Positions 1 to 8,242 of a DNA stretch of 30,181 bases are shown piece by piece. Below the pieces are notes generated by a model that was not told where the DNA came from, searched no databases, and saw only the letters and a program-made list of their open reading frames with translations. Position 1 is the stretch's first letter. Each line of letters opens with the position of its first letter. Origin of the DNA: DATKLX01 sp035542155. Its GTDB lineage: Bacteria > Chloroflexota > Anaerolineae > Anaerolineales > Anaerolineaceae. The position numbers and the translations under genes were made by a program. The DNA is taken from positions 1 through 30,181 of the forward strand of contig DATKLX010000083.1 in assembly GCA_035542155.1 (NCBI GenBank), written 5' to 3'.

Positions 1-341
1 AATTGGCGCCCATACCTCGGCCTGGGTGGGCTGGTTAGAGCAGGGTTGTGTGTTAAGGTTCACAGACCACAGCGTTTTCGCTGGTCGGTCTTTTCAGGTG
101 AAAAAACCGGTGGCCATTCAACTGGCCTTGCCGTTTGCGCATAAAAATTTAAATTTGCGAATTTGAGCGTTTTCCGCTCTATTTGCACAAAAGTTACGCT
201 AATGTTCGTCTTTTCTCAATATTACATTCTGAGACAAAACGGCCGGGTCTGGAGGATCAAATCAGCAAGAAACCGGATGCGACCGCCGGGAAATTAAAGT
301 ACAATTCCTTGACTATCATCTTGCTGAGTAGGTGTTTTTTC
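1..341. other. 5' flank without a confident gene
   Basis: No gene here can be supported. One plus frame is open from the window edge to a TGA at 164-166 and could be the 3' tail of a gene lying to the left, but too little is visible to identify it. Short hairpins occur: GACC/GGTC with AGCG/CGCT around 64-90, and GAGCG-TTTTC-CGCTC near 165-180. A plus frame joins the EamA gene from an ATG at 183, but its 53 extra codons do not resemble a transporter N-terminus, so I read them as leader DNA. Confidence 0.4.
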
Positions 342-1325
342 ATGAGCTCTGGCAGCCCTTCACAAAAAAAACAGCCCAGCCTGGCGGCGATCTGGGCGGG
401 GATGTTTGCCATCTACGTTTTTTGGGGATCAACTTATCTGGCCATTCATTACGCGGTTGAGACCATCCCACCTTTTTTTATGGCCGGCGCACGGTTTTTG
501 ATCGCCGGCTCGATCTTGTTCGTGTACCGCTTGCTCGCCGGAGATCCTCTGCCAATCCGACAGGAATGGCGCTCTGCCTGGATCATCGGCTGGTTCTTAC
601 TGATGGGGGGAAATGGGGGCGTCGTATGGGCAGAACAATTCGTTCCTTCGAGCATCGCTGCGCTGATCATAGGCACCGTGCCGCTCTGGATGGTGCTGAT
701 CGATGCACTCCGCCCGGGTGGAAACCAGCCAGACGTGAAAGCGTTCCTGGGAGTGGGAATTGGCTTTCTAGGGATTGTGGTCCTTTTCTGGCCATTTAAT
801 GGAAATTCGGGGTCAACTGGACAGGAGGCCAACCTGCTCGGATCGATCGTTCTTTTGCTTGCCGCGATTTCCTGGGCCACTGGCTCATTGATCAGCCGCA
901 AAGCCCGGCTTCCCGAGTCACCCCTGATGGGTTCGGCGATGGAGATGCTGATAGGTGGATCCGGCCTGGTTTTGTTGGGTCTGGCCGTTGGAGAAGCCAA
1001 CCAGTTGAATCTCTCGCGGATCAGTTGGCAATCGGAAGCCGGGATAACCTACCTGATCTTTTTTGGTTCACTCGCCGGTTTCACCGCCTACACCTGGCTG
1101 CTGAGGGTCGCCCCAACCTCGCTGGTTTCCACCTACGCCTACGTTAACCCCCTGGTCGCTGTCGTCCTGGGCTACTTCATTGCCAGTGAGCCGATTACGA
1201 TCCGCACCCTGCTAGCCGCTACGGTGATCCTGGGATCCGTCGTCCTGATTTCGCGGATCAACTCCCAGTCCCAGCCAGCCTGGCTTCGCCACGAACCGGA
1301 TCCAGGCGCGGCAGCCGAAGACTGA
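342..1325 (+). CDS. DMT-superfamily EamA-type permease
   Basis: Ten-helix inner-membrane transporter of the drug/metabolite (EamA/RhaT-like) family, normally a metabolite or amino acid exporter; the substrate cannot be read from sequence. The 327-residue chain has two EamA halves (about 16-165 and 175-305). The first half opens with the hallmark FWGSTYLAIHYAVETIPP and the second contains SRKARLPESPLMGSAMEM. Helix pairs are separated by short charged loops, and the C-terminus is a short polar tail. The frame is open upstream to an ATG at 183, but ATG 342 (MSSGSPSQKKQ) gives a normal short cytoplasmic N-terminus directly before helix 1. No strong ribosome binding site precedes either start. It stands alone on the plus strand and is convergent with the kinase gene 40 bp downstream. 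Family assignment is firm, function open. Confidence 0.9.
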   Translation: MSSGSPSQKKQPSLAAIWAGMFAIYVFWGSTYLAIHYAVETIPPFFMAGARFLIAGSILFVYRLLAGDPLPIRQEWRSAWIIGWFLLMGGNGGVVWAEQFVPSSIAALIIGTVPLWMVLIDALRPGGNQPDVKAFLGVGIGFLGIVVLFWPFNGNSGSTGQEANLLGSIVLLLAAISWATGSLISRKARLPESPLMGSAMEMLIGGSGLVLLGLAVGEANQLNLSRISWQSEAGITYLIFFGSLAGFTAYTWLLRVAPTSLVSTYAYVNPLVAVVLGYFIASEPITIRTLLAATVILGSVVLISRINSQSQPAWLRHEPDPGAAAED

Positions 1326-1364
1326 AGATTGATGCGCCATCGGCCGAACGCAATATCCTTCAAA

Positions 1365-3395
1365 TTAATTTTGATTGAGCATGGGGAGACTGACGTTCAC
1401 AATCGTCCCGGCGCTCGATGAGCGGATGTTCATCGATCCGTTTAAAGCCTCGACCCGCTCGCGTACTCCCGCCAGCCCCAGGTGACCGTGGCGCACTAGG
1501 TCAATCCAGTTATCCGGAACGTCGAATCCGCTGCCGTTATCGGCAATCTCCAGTTCCGCGCAGTCCTGGTTGATCCCAAAACGGACATAGACCGCGCTTG
1601 CACTGGCGTGCTTGGCCACATTGGTCATCAGCTCGATGTAAATTCGGAAGATGGTCAGCCGAATATCTTCTGGTAAAATCAATCCATCTTTTCCCAGTTG
1701 CAGGTGAATCTTGATCTCCGGGTAGGTGGCCTGAAACTTTTCGACATGTGAGCGGATCCCCTTTTCAACGCCAAAATGGACCAGGATCGGTGGGCGAACC
1801 GCGCCGCAGAAATCGCGCAGATTTTCAATCTGGTCCTGAAGTGTTGTGCGGATTGCGTTCATGATCTCTTTCAGAGTTTTTTCCTTGGCCATGCGGTTTG
1901 CCTCGTCAAAGGCGAAGGCAATGGTCAGCATATTCTGAAGGAGGTTATCGTGGAGAGTCCGAGCGGTGCGCAGGCGTTCCATTTCCCGCCCCTGGAGGAG
2001 GTAGTGCTGCGCTTCGATGGTATCGGCCTTTTCTCGGACCTCATCCAACGCCTTCTTACGATCGGTGATATCCCGCCAGGCCATGATCGCTCCGTTGATC
2101 TGGTTGGTCGCGCTCTTGCGAATGGGGGCCGCATTGCAAAGGATAAACTTGTAATGATCCTCATCCAGGCGCAACAGCCATTGCTCGTTGAGAATGACTT
2201 CGCCCTCTACCGCTGCCCGGTAAAGAGGCATTTCCTCGGGCAGAGCCTCGGTTTTGCCATCGAGATGGTAGATTTGTATCAGGTTGGGATGTTCGAGGAA
2301 GGAGATAGTCTCCAGGTATTCATTCGCGAGTTGGAGAGTTTCCAGGCCGTGCTGACTGATCATGCGAACTTTACCATCCGGCATGTCAGCAATCGCGATA
2401 CCCTCAGGGATAAATTTCATGATTGCATCGAGGATCCGCTTGCCTTCTTCGGTCTCTGCAGCGCGATCCTTGGCAACCTCTTCCGCCTTGATCCGTTCCG
2501 ATAACTGGATCTGGAGTTCCTTGTTCGCGGACTGCAGCTCGGCTGTTCTTTCGATCACACGCAACTCGAGTTCGTTCTTGGTCTTGATCAGCTCCTGTTC
2601 GGCTAACTTTTTGGCAGTGATATCGTTGACCAGGTGATCGATGCGAACCGGGTGATTGTTGCGCTGGGTGATTAGCTTTGTGCGATCCAGCACCCAGCGG
2701 ACCTCTCCGTTGGGCTGGAAGATGCGGTATTCCCACTCGCATTCCTTTTTTTCCAGAACTTCCGCCAGGGAATTTTCCACCAGCGGCCGGTCGTCCGGGT
2801 AAACCGCTTCCGACATCAGCCTGGAGTTTTGGACGATTTCTTTCAGTGGCCTGCCAAATAAACGTTCCGCAGCGGGGTTGATGTTCAGCAGCTTAAGGCC
2901 CGGAACCGAGATTGAATACACCACTTCATTCATTCCCGCTAAAATACTGGAGAGCTTCTCTTCGCCCACCTGTCGAACGTATTCAGTCCGCTGGCGCTCT
3001 TCGACTTCGCGTATATAATGCCGGCGCAGATCGCTCAACCAACCCAGGCCGATCCCGATCGTGATCAGCGCGAGCGCGTCTGCGGAGCCATCCGGAAGCC
3101 ATATTGTCTGCCAGGTCGGTATCCCCAGGATGCGGATGAACAGGGTATTGAGGCTAACCGCCAGAACGCCGGAGATCAAACCAGCCAGACCGCCAAAGAA
3201 TAGCGCGGCGGTACTGATTGGGATCAAGGATAAGGCGGCTGTTTTTAACCCCCACAATGGCTGGAGAGTAAAAAACGCAACCACGTAGGTTGCGGTCACA
3301 ACACCCAGGATCAACCAGCGTGTCCTGGTTGAAAGAGATTTGGTTTTCACCGGGAATCTAACCCGAGAAGGTTGAGCTGCCGGAGATCCGTTCAT
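1365..3395 (-). CDS. Membrane-bound PAS-domain sensor histidine kinase (NarL/LiaS-type)
   Basis: Two-component sensor kinase. Seen in order: a basic N-terminus, about four transmembrane helices (residues 25-120), a PAS domain (about 150-265) ending in a PAC-like VNDITAKKLAEQE, a coiled coil (265-320), a second PAS-like domain (about 325-455) ending MAWRDITDRKKA, a HisKA_3 dimerisation region with the phospho-acceptor His in ARTLHDNLLQN, and a C-terminal HATPase with N-box ELMTNVAKHA, G1 box DNGSGFD and G2 box GHLGLAGVRERV. This architecture normally signals to a LuxR/NarL-family response regulator, and none is encoded in the window, so the kinase is orphan here. The frame also has an ATG at 3413, but the ATG at 3395 has GGGAG 11 nt upstream and is preferred (676 residues). 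The downstream phosphatase-type regulator is a possible functional neighbour only by proximity. Confidence 0.9.
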   Translation of the reverse strand: MNGSPAAQPSRVRFPVKTKSLSTRTRWLILGVVTATYVVAFFTLQPLWGLKTAALSLIPISTAALFFGGLAGLISGVLAVSLNTLFIRILGIPTWQTIWLPDGSADALALITIGIGLGWLSDLRRHYIREVEERQRTEYVRQVGEEKLSSILAGMNEVVYSISVPGLKLLNINPAAERLFGRPLKEIVQNSRLMSEAVYPDDRPLVENSLAEVLEKKECEWEYRIFQPNGEVRWVLDRTKLITQRNNHPVRIDHLVNDITAKKLAEQELIKTKNELELRVIERTAELQSANKELQIQLSERIKAEEVAKDRAAETEEGKRILDAIMKFIPEGIAIADMPDGKVRMISQHGLETLQLANEYLETISFLEHPNLIQIYHLDGKTEALPEEMPLYRAAVEGEVILNEQWLLRLDEDHYKFILCNAAPIRKSATNQINGAIMAWRDITDRKKALDEVREKADTIEAQHYLLQGREMERLRTARTLHDNLLQNMLTIAFAFDEANRMAKEKTLKEIMNAIRTTLQDQIENLRDFCGAVRPPILVHFGVEKGIRSHVEKFQATYPEIKIHLQLGKDGLILPEDIRLTIFRIYIELMTNVAKHASASAVYVRFGINQDCAELEIADNGSGFDVPDNWIDLVRHGHLGLAGVRERVEALNGSMNIRSSSAGTIVNVSLPMLNQN

Positions 3396-3626
3396 ACCGA
3401 AAATTACTCCCACATCTATTCAAATAGAATTCGATAAGATCCTGTTTTCAGGAGACTGCGATCGTTGCAAAATATGCCGAAGCTCCCTGGATTGCCCATT
3501 GGGATAGGGTCATTTCTGCGAAAGAGATATGTTGAATGAGGCCAGCGATGGATTTGGAATGAATGAAGCCCATTTTGCCCGATAGCCGTGGGGAAGAGCT
3601 TCAGTGTTAACAACTACTGGAAAACC

Positions 3627-3641
3627 AGTATATCAAGTATA
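3627..3641 (-). promoter_or_regulatory. Possible -10 pair upstream of the kinase gene
   Basis: Read on the minus strand, two TATACT hexamers lie 3 nt apart (3641-3636 and 3632-3627), about 230 nt upstream of the kinase start. Neither has a convincing -35 at 16-18 nt. A 6-bp hairpin TACTGG-AAAA-CCAGTA (3615-3630) overlaps the second hexamer. This is the only promoter-like sequence I see in the 287-bp gap. Confidence 0.3.
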
Positions 3642-3682
3642 ACTCAAATCCGAGCTTTTTGATGTTAAAACTTTAAAGGTTG

Positions 3683-6097
3683 TTAGTCGGGTTTTAATTC
3701 AACGAGCAGCAGAGTCATATCATCGAACTGGGGGGCACTTCCCTGGAAACGAGAAATTTCCTCGATGAGTCTGAGGCCGATCTCATTCAACGGAAGATGC
3801 TGGCAGGACTTCACGGCTTCGAGAAAACGGTCCACTCCAAAAAACTCACCATTAGTATTCACCGCGTCGACAAGACCGTCGGTATAACAAACTAGGCGAT
3901 CCCCCGGCAAAAGAAAAATCTCTTCTTCCGAAAGGTTGACCTCACTTTCGTTGAGCATCCCCAGAACCGTCCCGCGACCGGCCAATGGAATGATCTGGCC
4001 CTTGCGCAAAATCAGCGGGCGCTCGTGGCCGGCTCGCGCGTAAACCATCTTGTCAGTCGATTGCTCGATCACACCGTAAAAAACAGCCACGAATTGGGGC
4101 GACTCAGCCAGCTCGAGAAGGAGGTGGTTGACCTGGAGAAGGGTATCCCGTGGAGATACTGTCCGGTGTGCTTCAGCCAGGATCAGGCTGCGGGAAAGGG
4201 CCATGTATAGCGCTGCCGGCATTCCTTTATCCGATACATCTGCAATCACGACCCCCTGGTGGTCTTCATCGAGCTGGATCACATCATAAAAATCCCCACC
4301 CATCTGGCGGGCGGGCATTCCTAGGGCCGAGAAAGAGAATTTTCCAACCGAGGGGAAAATCTTCGGCAGCAGGCTTTGCTGAACCTGGCGGGCTAGCTCC
4401 AACTCGCGTTCAATCCTCTCTTTTTTCACCAGCTCTTCCTGAGCCTGCTCCAACTGGATGATTTTACCTTTTAGATCCTCGATCAGGCTGGCGCGTTGGA
4501 TAGCCATCGCCGCCTGGCTGGACAGCGTTTGTAACAGGGTGATCTCACCCGGAGAAAAAAACTTTTTTTGTGTGGATTGGATCACCATCCAGCCAACCAG
4601 CTTATCGAGAGCCATCAAAGGGATCTTTACCCCGGCCTTGATCCCTTCCCCCTCGTTTTTCCGAGACCGTCCCGCGAGGCCCGGGGGAGTTTTCCGATAG
4701 CTTTCCGGCTCCTTTTTTTCCCGCGGCCCAAACTCTTCGGGCAGATCCATCTTCTGGCGTAAAACATCCTCTCCCCAGCCGACACAGCCGAGAATCTCGG
4801 CCTGGGAAGTCCCAAATTTTCCCCATTCGATCAGGTAGAGCACGATACGGTCCGCCGAAAACAGCGAGGAGGCCTTCTGGCAGATCCGCCGGGCGAGCGA
4901 ATCGATATCGACCGAGGCCATCATGGCCTGGCTGACGTCAAAGAGCGAGATGAACTCTTCTGTCCGGTGGTGGAGCACGCGGTTCGATGCTTCGATCTCA
5001 GCTAGGCGAGCATTCAAGCTCATCTCGGTCTGCGAGAGCGCCTGTTCTCGAGCAAGCAGCAAATGGTTCGTCCGGCGCAGCAGATCTTTTTCCAGGCCCA
5101 GCAGATCGTCGGCCGCAAGAACACCCTGGGTGATCTGGTGAGCGACGCAATCCTCGAGCGAAGCGACAGTTTCAAACGTGCCCAGCGGCGAGACGCGGAA
5201 GACGTCTAAAAGCATGGCATCGCCCAACCGCCCGGTTCCATGGCAGTATCGGCAGCCGGCAGCCTGATACAGGTGAACTTCGCCAGGGTGCTTAAATACT
5301 TTCCCTTCTTCAAAAAGCTGTGGAAAGCGTACTTGCAGGCGGGTGAATTGGTCCCGCGCCTGGGCATCTTCAGTCTTACAATGTGAGCACAGGGTTGGAA
5401 TACGCTGCACCGAGAGGACCCAGGAAATGATGCCGGCGATATTCGCCTTTGGCTCAAAATCAGTCAGATAGCGCAGGATCTGTTCTCCCCACAGGATCGA
5501 GTCAAGCTGACCAATGACCATGCATTTCTGCTGGACCAGCCCCAGCGCGAGTGGGATCGTGGACCGGTCCAATCGGTCGAAGCCAACTAGATCAACACCC
5601 TGGTTCTTCACCTCCGCAACAGCACCCACATACGATTGTTGCGACTCAATATAGTGAAGATCGATCCTGCTGCGCAAGGATCGCGGCGGCCGGAAAGAAT
5701 CTTCATCGCGGACAAGAATTGCGGCGGACAGATTGGGCTGAGTGGTGAGGATCTCCTGGACCAGGACGCCGTAGATGGTATTTCTCCCGCTGGGAAGGAC
5801 GCGGTCTTCCAGATTTTCAATCACCTCCGGCCGGGGATCCATGCCCGAGACCACGATCATTCCCGAGCGGCAGGCAGCCAGCTCTGAAGAGACCGCGTCT
5901 AGTTGGGGAAAATCGACAAAATTCTTCAAGCGCAGCATAGATTGGCCCTTGTTCTCCCGCACAATGCGATTGAAACACCTTCCTGGATAGCCGAACATTT
6001 GTATTATATTCAAAACGGAGGGAGATACCAAATCTTGTTCGTTGCTGAGAACAATCCCTGAGTTATCGAATGCTCTCTCATTATCATATCCGACCAT
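3683..6097 (-). CDS. SpoIIE/PP2C-type phosphatase with GAF domain and degenerate GspE/PilB-like ATPase module
   Basis: Soluble regulatory Ser/Thr phosphatase, likely acting on an anti-sigma-factor antagonist or similar partner. Residues 65-330 follow the C-terminal layout of type II secretion/type IV pilus ATPases: the P-loop position reads VSGMDPRPEVIENL (no GxxGxGK), the Walker B position reads VDLVGFDRLD, then the SVQRIPTLCSHCK segment and the zinc tetracysteine C237/C240/C282/C285 with GTGRLGDAMLLDVFRVS. A coiled coil (340-380) leads to a GAF domain (about 382-535), a second linker helix, and a PP2C domain (565-800) with its metal aspartates in GGDFYD, IADVSDKG, CYTDG and FDDMT. So the phosphatase should be active and the ATPase module is probably only structural or sensory. 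Start uncertain: ATG 6097 has no ribosome site and its first codons are AT-rich; ATG 5938 (MLRLKNF) has AAGGG 7 nt upstream and lies just before the domain. Confidence 0.92.
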   Translation of the reverse strand: MVGYDNERAFDNSGIVLSNEQDLVSPSVLNIIQMFGYPGRCFNRIVRENKGQSMLRLKNFVDFPQLDAVSSELAACRSGMIVVSGMDPRPEVIENLEDRVLPSGRNTIYGVLVQEILTTQPNLSAAILVRDEDSFRPPRSLRSRIDLHYIESQQSYVGAVAEVKNQGVDLVGFDRLDRSTIPLALGLVQQKCMVIGQLDSILWGEQILRYLTDFEPKANIAGIISWVLSVQRIPTLCSHCKTEDAQARDQFTRLQVRFPQLFEEGKVFKHPGEVHLYQAAGCRYCHGTGRLGDAMLLDVFRVSPLGTFETVASLEDCVAHQITQGVLAADDLLGLEKDLLRRTNHLLLAREQALSQTEMSLNARLAEIEASNRVLHHRTEEFISLFDVSQAMMASVDIDSLARRICQKASSLFSADRIVLYLIEWGKFGTSQAEILGCVGWGEDVLRQKMDLPEEFGPREKKEPESYRKTPPGLAGRSRKNEGEGIKAGVKIPLMALDKLVGWMVIQSTQKKFFSPGEITLLQTLSSQAAMAIQRASLIEDLKGKIIQLEQAQEELVKKERIERELELARQVQQSLLPKIFPSVGKFSFSALGMPARQMGGDFYDVIQLDEDHQGVVIADVSDKGMPAALYMALSRSLILAEAHRTVSPRDTLLQVNHLLLELAESPQFVAVFYGVIEQSTDKMVYARAGHERPLILRKGQIIPLAGRGTVLGMLNESEVNLSEEEIFLLPGDRLVCYTDGLVDAVNTNGEFFGVDRFLEAVKSCQHLPLNEIGLRLIEEISRFQGSAPQFDDMTLLLVELKPD

Positions 6098-6122
6098 ATC
6101 ATAAAAAGAGGAATCACAATAT

Positions 6123-6144
6123 ATAGAACCTTTGTTCTATTTTT
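6123..6144. promoter_or_regulatory. 7-bp palindrome upstream of the phosphatase gene
   Basis: ATAGAAC (6123-6129), loop CTTT, GTTCTAT (6134-6140), followed on the plus strand by TTTT. It lies about 26-43 bp upstream of the annotated phosphatase start. The stem is AT-rich, so an operator for a dimeric regulator is as likely as a weak plus-strand terminator. Confidence 0.3.
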
Positions 6145-6175
6145 CGATTCGATTATTGCAATAGGAGGTTTTTGA

Positions 6176-6217
6176 ATGAATGTACTGGAAATTAAACCTC
6201 ATATCGTAAGGGGATGA
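6176..6217 (+). CDS. Possible 13-residue leader peptide ORF
   Basis: ATG at 6176 preceded by AGGAGG (6163-6168) with 7-nt spacing, a better ribosome site than most real genes in the window have. The frame encodes MNVLEIKPHIVRG and stops at TGA 6215-6217. No plus-strand gene lies downstream, because the next genes are on the minus strand, so a classical leader role is not supported. It may be chance or a small independent peptide. Confidence 0.2.
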   Translation: MNVLEIKPHIVRG

Positions 6218-6505
6218 GGTCGGGTCAATGTTGCGCTGGGATTTCGGATATACCAATAATTATGAACGAAGAATAGGGTAGAGGCCAATCAAAAGCGAAA
6301 AGGTTGCATATGATATGTGTGTTCGATAATGATACTTATCGTACTCTGAAATTTTGAATCAAATAATACCCGGGGAAAATCGGCCCTGCCCTGTAGGTTC
6401 GTGAATTGAATGGCCTCGGTTGCATAATATAAATGGCGCTCGATCAAATATAATCCCCATCAATAAGAACTTCCAGAGAAGGAAACAGGGTTTTTCATAT
6501 CCACT

Positions 6506-7981
6506 CTATCCCCCCTCCCTACCCCTATTGATCAGGATGAAAACCCCGAACTCCGGAAACGTATTGGGCGGCGCGAACGGGATCCCAACCGCAGCCGCCA
6601 CAGATCGCCCGGTCATCGGCAGGGGGAGCGATGAGCCATCGTACGTACCGGTGATCACGTCTCCATAAAAATCGACCGCGTTGTGCAGCTCGTAACCCTC
6701 CCCGGCGCGAAGCTGTACCCCGGAAAGCGCCGCGGCCGGTATATTAACTGTCGAAGCCCTGGACCAGTTATAGATTACCAGATTCGCACGCCCAGGCTCG
6801 TAAATATTTGGCTGGACAAAATATCTAAGCCCGGATGGCTTCCCAGAAAGGTAAGTGTTGCCCGGATAGCTGGACGAGGAAAAGCCATTTAAACTGCCGA
6901 AGATCGTATTTCCGGTGAAATTTAACCCCGGCTGCGAGCCGGCAAGAGCAACCATCCCATTCATGAAGTAATTGTTGATCACTTTGGCGTTGCTTGAGCC
7001 GGCCGCGTAGCCCAGGTCGAAGGCCGATGCGTTGGCCGCGCTGGCATAAGTGTGATTGTCGTTGATTTCAGGGTTGTGAGTGATGGCTGTATCCCCACCG
7101 ATCAGGAGCTCGGGAAAATGGTTTCCATACTGCCCGGAGCTGGCGGTGCGGCCGATCGAACCGTTGTTAAACAGGGTATTTCCGGCGATCATGTAATTAT
7201 CGATCGCGGCCGATCCGGAGGAATAAATATGGATGCCAAAGGCAGCGTTATCAAAAATAATGTTATTGGTCAGTCGTTTGACCCCGCTCTCGTTTTGGGA
7301 ATATACGCCGTGGTCGTACTGCATGACCCCATTGTTGTAGACCAGGGACCCATAAATCTCAGAATCGGTGTTCGTTCGCCACCAGGCCACTCCGTGGCCG
7401 GGGAGATCGTGGATCACCAGGTTGATAAATTTGATATTGGAAGACGTCGACGCGCTGCTGATCAAAATGCCGTGCTCCGGGCTGGTATTCGAAGATACTG
7501 GCCGGCTGTTATTCGATTTTGTAATTTCAAATCCCCAGAAATACACCCAGGAAGAATCCGATATTGTCAGCATAGGACCGGTGCCGTCCAGGGTAGCTCG
7601 CTGCCCGGGATAGGCACGAACCACGATCGGCGCTCCGGACATTCCTTTCAGATGCGATTTGAAAGGCGCATTATAGCGCCCACCCAGCAGCCAGATTGTA
7701 TCGCCGGGTTTGACGGTCGATGGCTGGTTGAGGACGGTTTGCAGATCCCAGGGATTGGATTCTGATCCGTTCCCGCTGGAACGGCCGTTCGGAGAGACAA
7801 ACCACTGGTTGCCGCCCTGCGGTAAGGGCGCTGGTGCGATGCTCTTGTTGACAATTGGCAAATAAATGATGTTCCCTCCCCCACCTGGATCCGCCGTGCG
7901 GGCAAAAAAAAGTCCCGGCAGACTGGCCGTGCACCAGAACACGACCATAACGATCATAATCCCCTTAGCAATGGGCTTCAT
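6506..7981 (-). CDS. Exported right-handed parallel beta-helix protein
   Basis: Secreted protein of 491 residues. The N-terminus MKPIAKGIMIVMVVFWCTASLPG is a signal peptide (positive charge, hydrophobic core, cleavage around 27-30). A glycine-rich linker with IIYLPIVNKS follows, then WFVSPNGRSSGNG and DTIWLLGGRYNAPF, the usual entry into pectate-lyase-like beta helices. Residues about 110-400 show irregular repeats rich in Asn, Gly and aliphatic residues (for example NLVIHDLPGHG, NNIIFDNAAFGIHIYSS, NNYFMNGMVALAGS), typical of PbH1 coils. Such proteins bind or cleave polysaccharides; catalytic residues cannot be assigned, so enzyme versus adhesin is open. The start is well supported by AAAGGA about 8 nt upstream. 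A promoter is visible upstream and the phenylalanine hydroxylase terminator isolates it, so it is likely monocistronic. Confidence 0.85.
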   Translation of the reverse strand: MKPIAKGIMIVMVVFWCTASLPGLFFARTADPGGGGNIIYLPIVNKSIAPAPLPQGGNQWFVSPNGRSSGNGSESNPWDLQTVLNQPSTVKPGDTIWLLGGRYNAPFKSHLKGMSGAPIVVRAYPGQRATLDGTGPMLTISDSSWVYFWGFEITKSNNSRPVSSNTSPEHGILISSASTSSNIKFINLVIHDLPGHGVAWWRTNTDSEIYGSLVYNNGVMQYDHGVYSQNESGVKRLTNNIIFDNAAFGIHIYSSGSAAIDNYMIAGNTLFNNGSIGRTASSGQYGNHFPELLIGGDTAITHNPEINDNHTYASAANASAFDLGYAAGSSNAKVINNYFMNGMVALAGSQPGLNFTGNTIFGSLNGFSSSSYPGNTYLSGKPSGLRYFVQPNIYEPGRANLVIYNWSRASTVNIPAAALSGVQLRAGEGYELHNAVDFYGDVITGTYDGSSLPLPMTGRSVAAAVGIPFAPPNTFPEFGVFILINRGREGG

Positions 7982-8025
7982 CGGTCATCCTTTCGTCCGA
8001 ATTGAAATACCTTTGGGATAACGGG

Positions 8026-8054
8026 AGTATAGCGACCGGCTGAGAGAAAAACAA
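8026..8054 (-). promoter_or_regulatory. Promoter of the beta-helix gene
   Basis: Read on the minus strand: -35 TTGTTT (8054-8049), 17-nt spacer, -10 TATACT (8031-8026). Predicted start near 8018, giving a leader of about 37 nt before the ATG at 7981. The -10 matches 5 of 6 consensus bases; the -35 only half. Confidence 0.5.
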
Positions 8055-8159
8055 CTGGCCTAACAAAATTGATAGCCGGACTTTGGCTTTTTTCTTATGA
8101 ATATGACAGATGAAAGTTAGGGAATAAATTGACTACACGCATTGATGAAAACAAAGGTT

Positions 8160-8202
8160 GAATAATAAACCGGATGGCGATTGAAATCAATGCTCCATCC
8201 GG
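8160..8202 (-). terminator. Intrinsic terminator of the aromatic hydroxylase gene
   Basis: On the minus strand, CCGGATGG (8202-8195) pairs with CCATCCGG (8177-8170), with an inner ATTGA/TCAAT stem, followed by the T-rich run TTTATTATT (8168-8160). It lies 40 nt past the stop codon of the hydroxylase gene. Confidence 0.75.
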
Positions 8203-8242
8203 CTATTTGGAACCAATTCACCCACAGCAATACCCTCGATGA

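Larger units (their letters stand above)
6098..6505. other. AT-rich 408-bp intergenic region
   Basis: Separates two minus-strand genes. It holds a 7-bp inverted repeat with a short T tract (6123-6144), a 13-codon reading frame with an excellent ribosome binding site (6176-6217), and a further 6-bp inverted repeat CGATAA-TGATAC-TTATCG (6324-6341). No convincing protein-coding gene of usual length and no obvious terminator for the beta-helix gene were found. Base composition is much AT-richer than the flanking genes. Confidence 0.5.

Noticed and set aside
25..60. tRNA-like word GGTTAGAGCA near the window start
   Set aside because: It resembles a D arm, but no matching acceptor stem, anticodon stem or T arm is present on either side.
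1776..2504. 242-codon plus-strand frame opposite the histidine kinase
   Set aside because: It is the antisense shadow of a kinase gene whose PAS and kinase motifs are clear; no family resemblance or ribosome site.
3416..3613. 65-codon minus-strand frame upstream of the kinase
   Set aside because: No ribosome site, no recognisable domain, and it fills an AT-rich leader region; chance frame.
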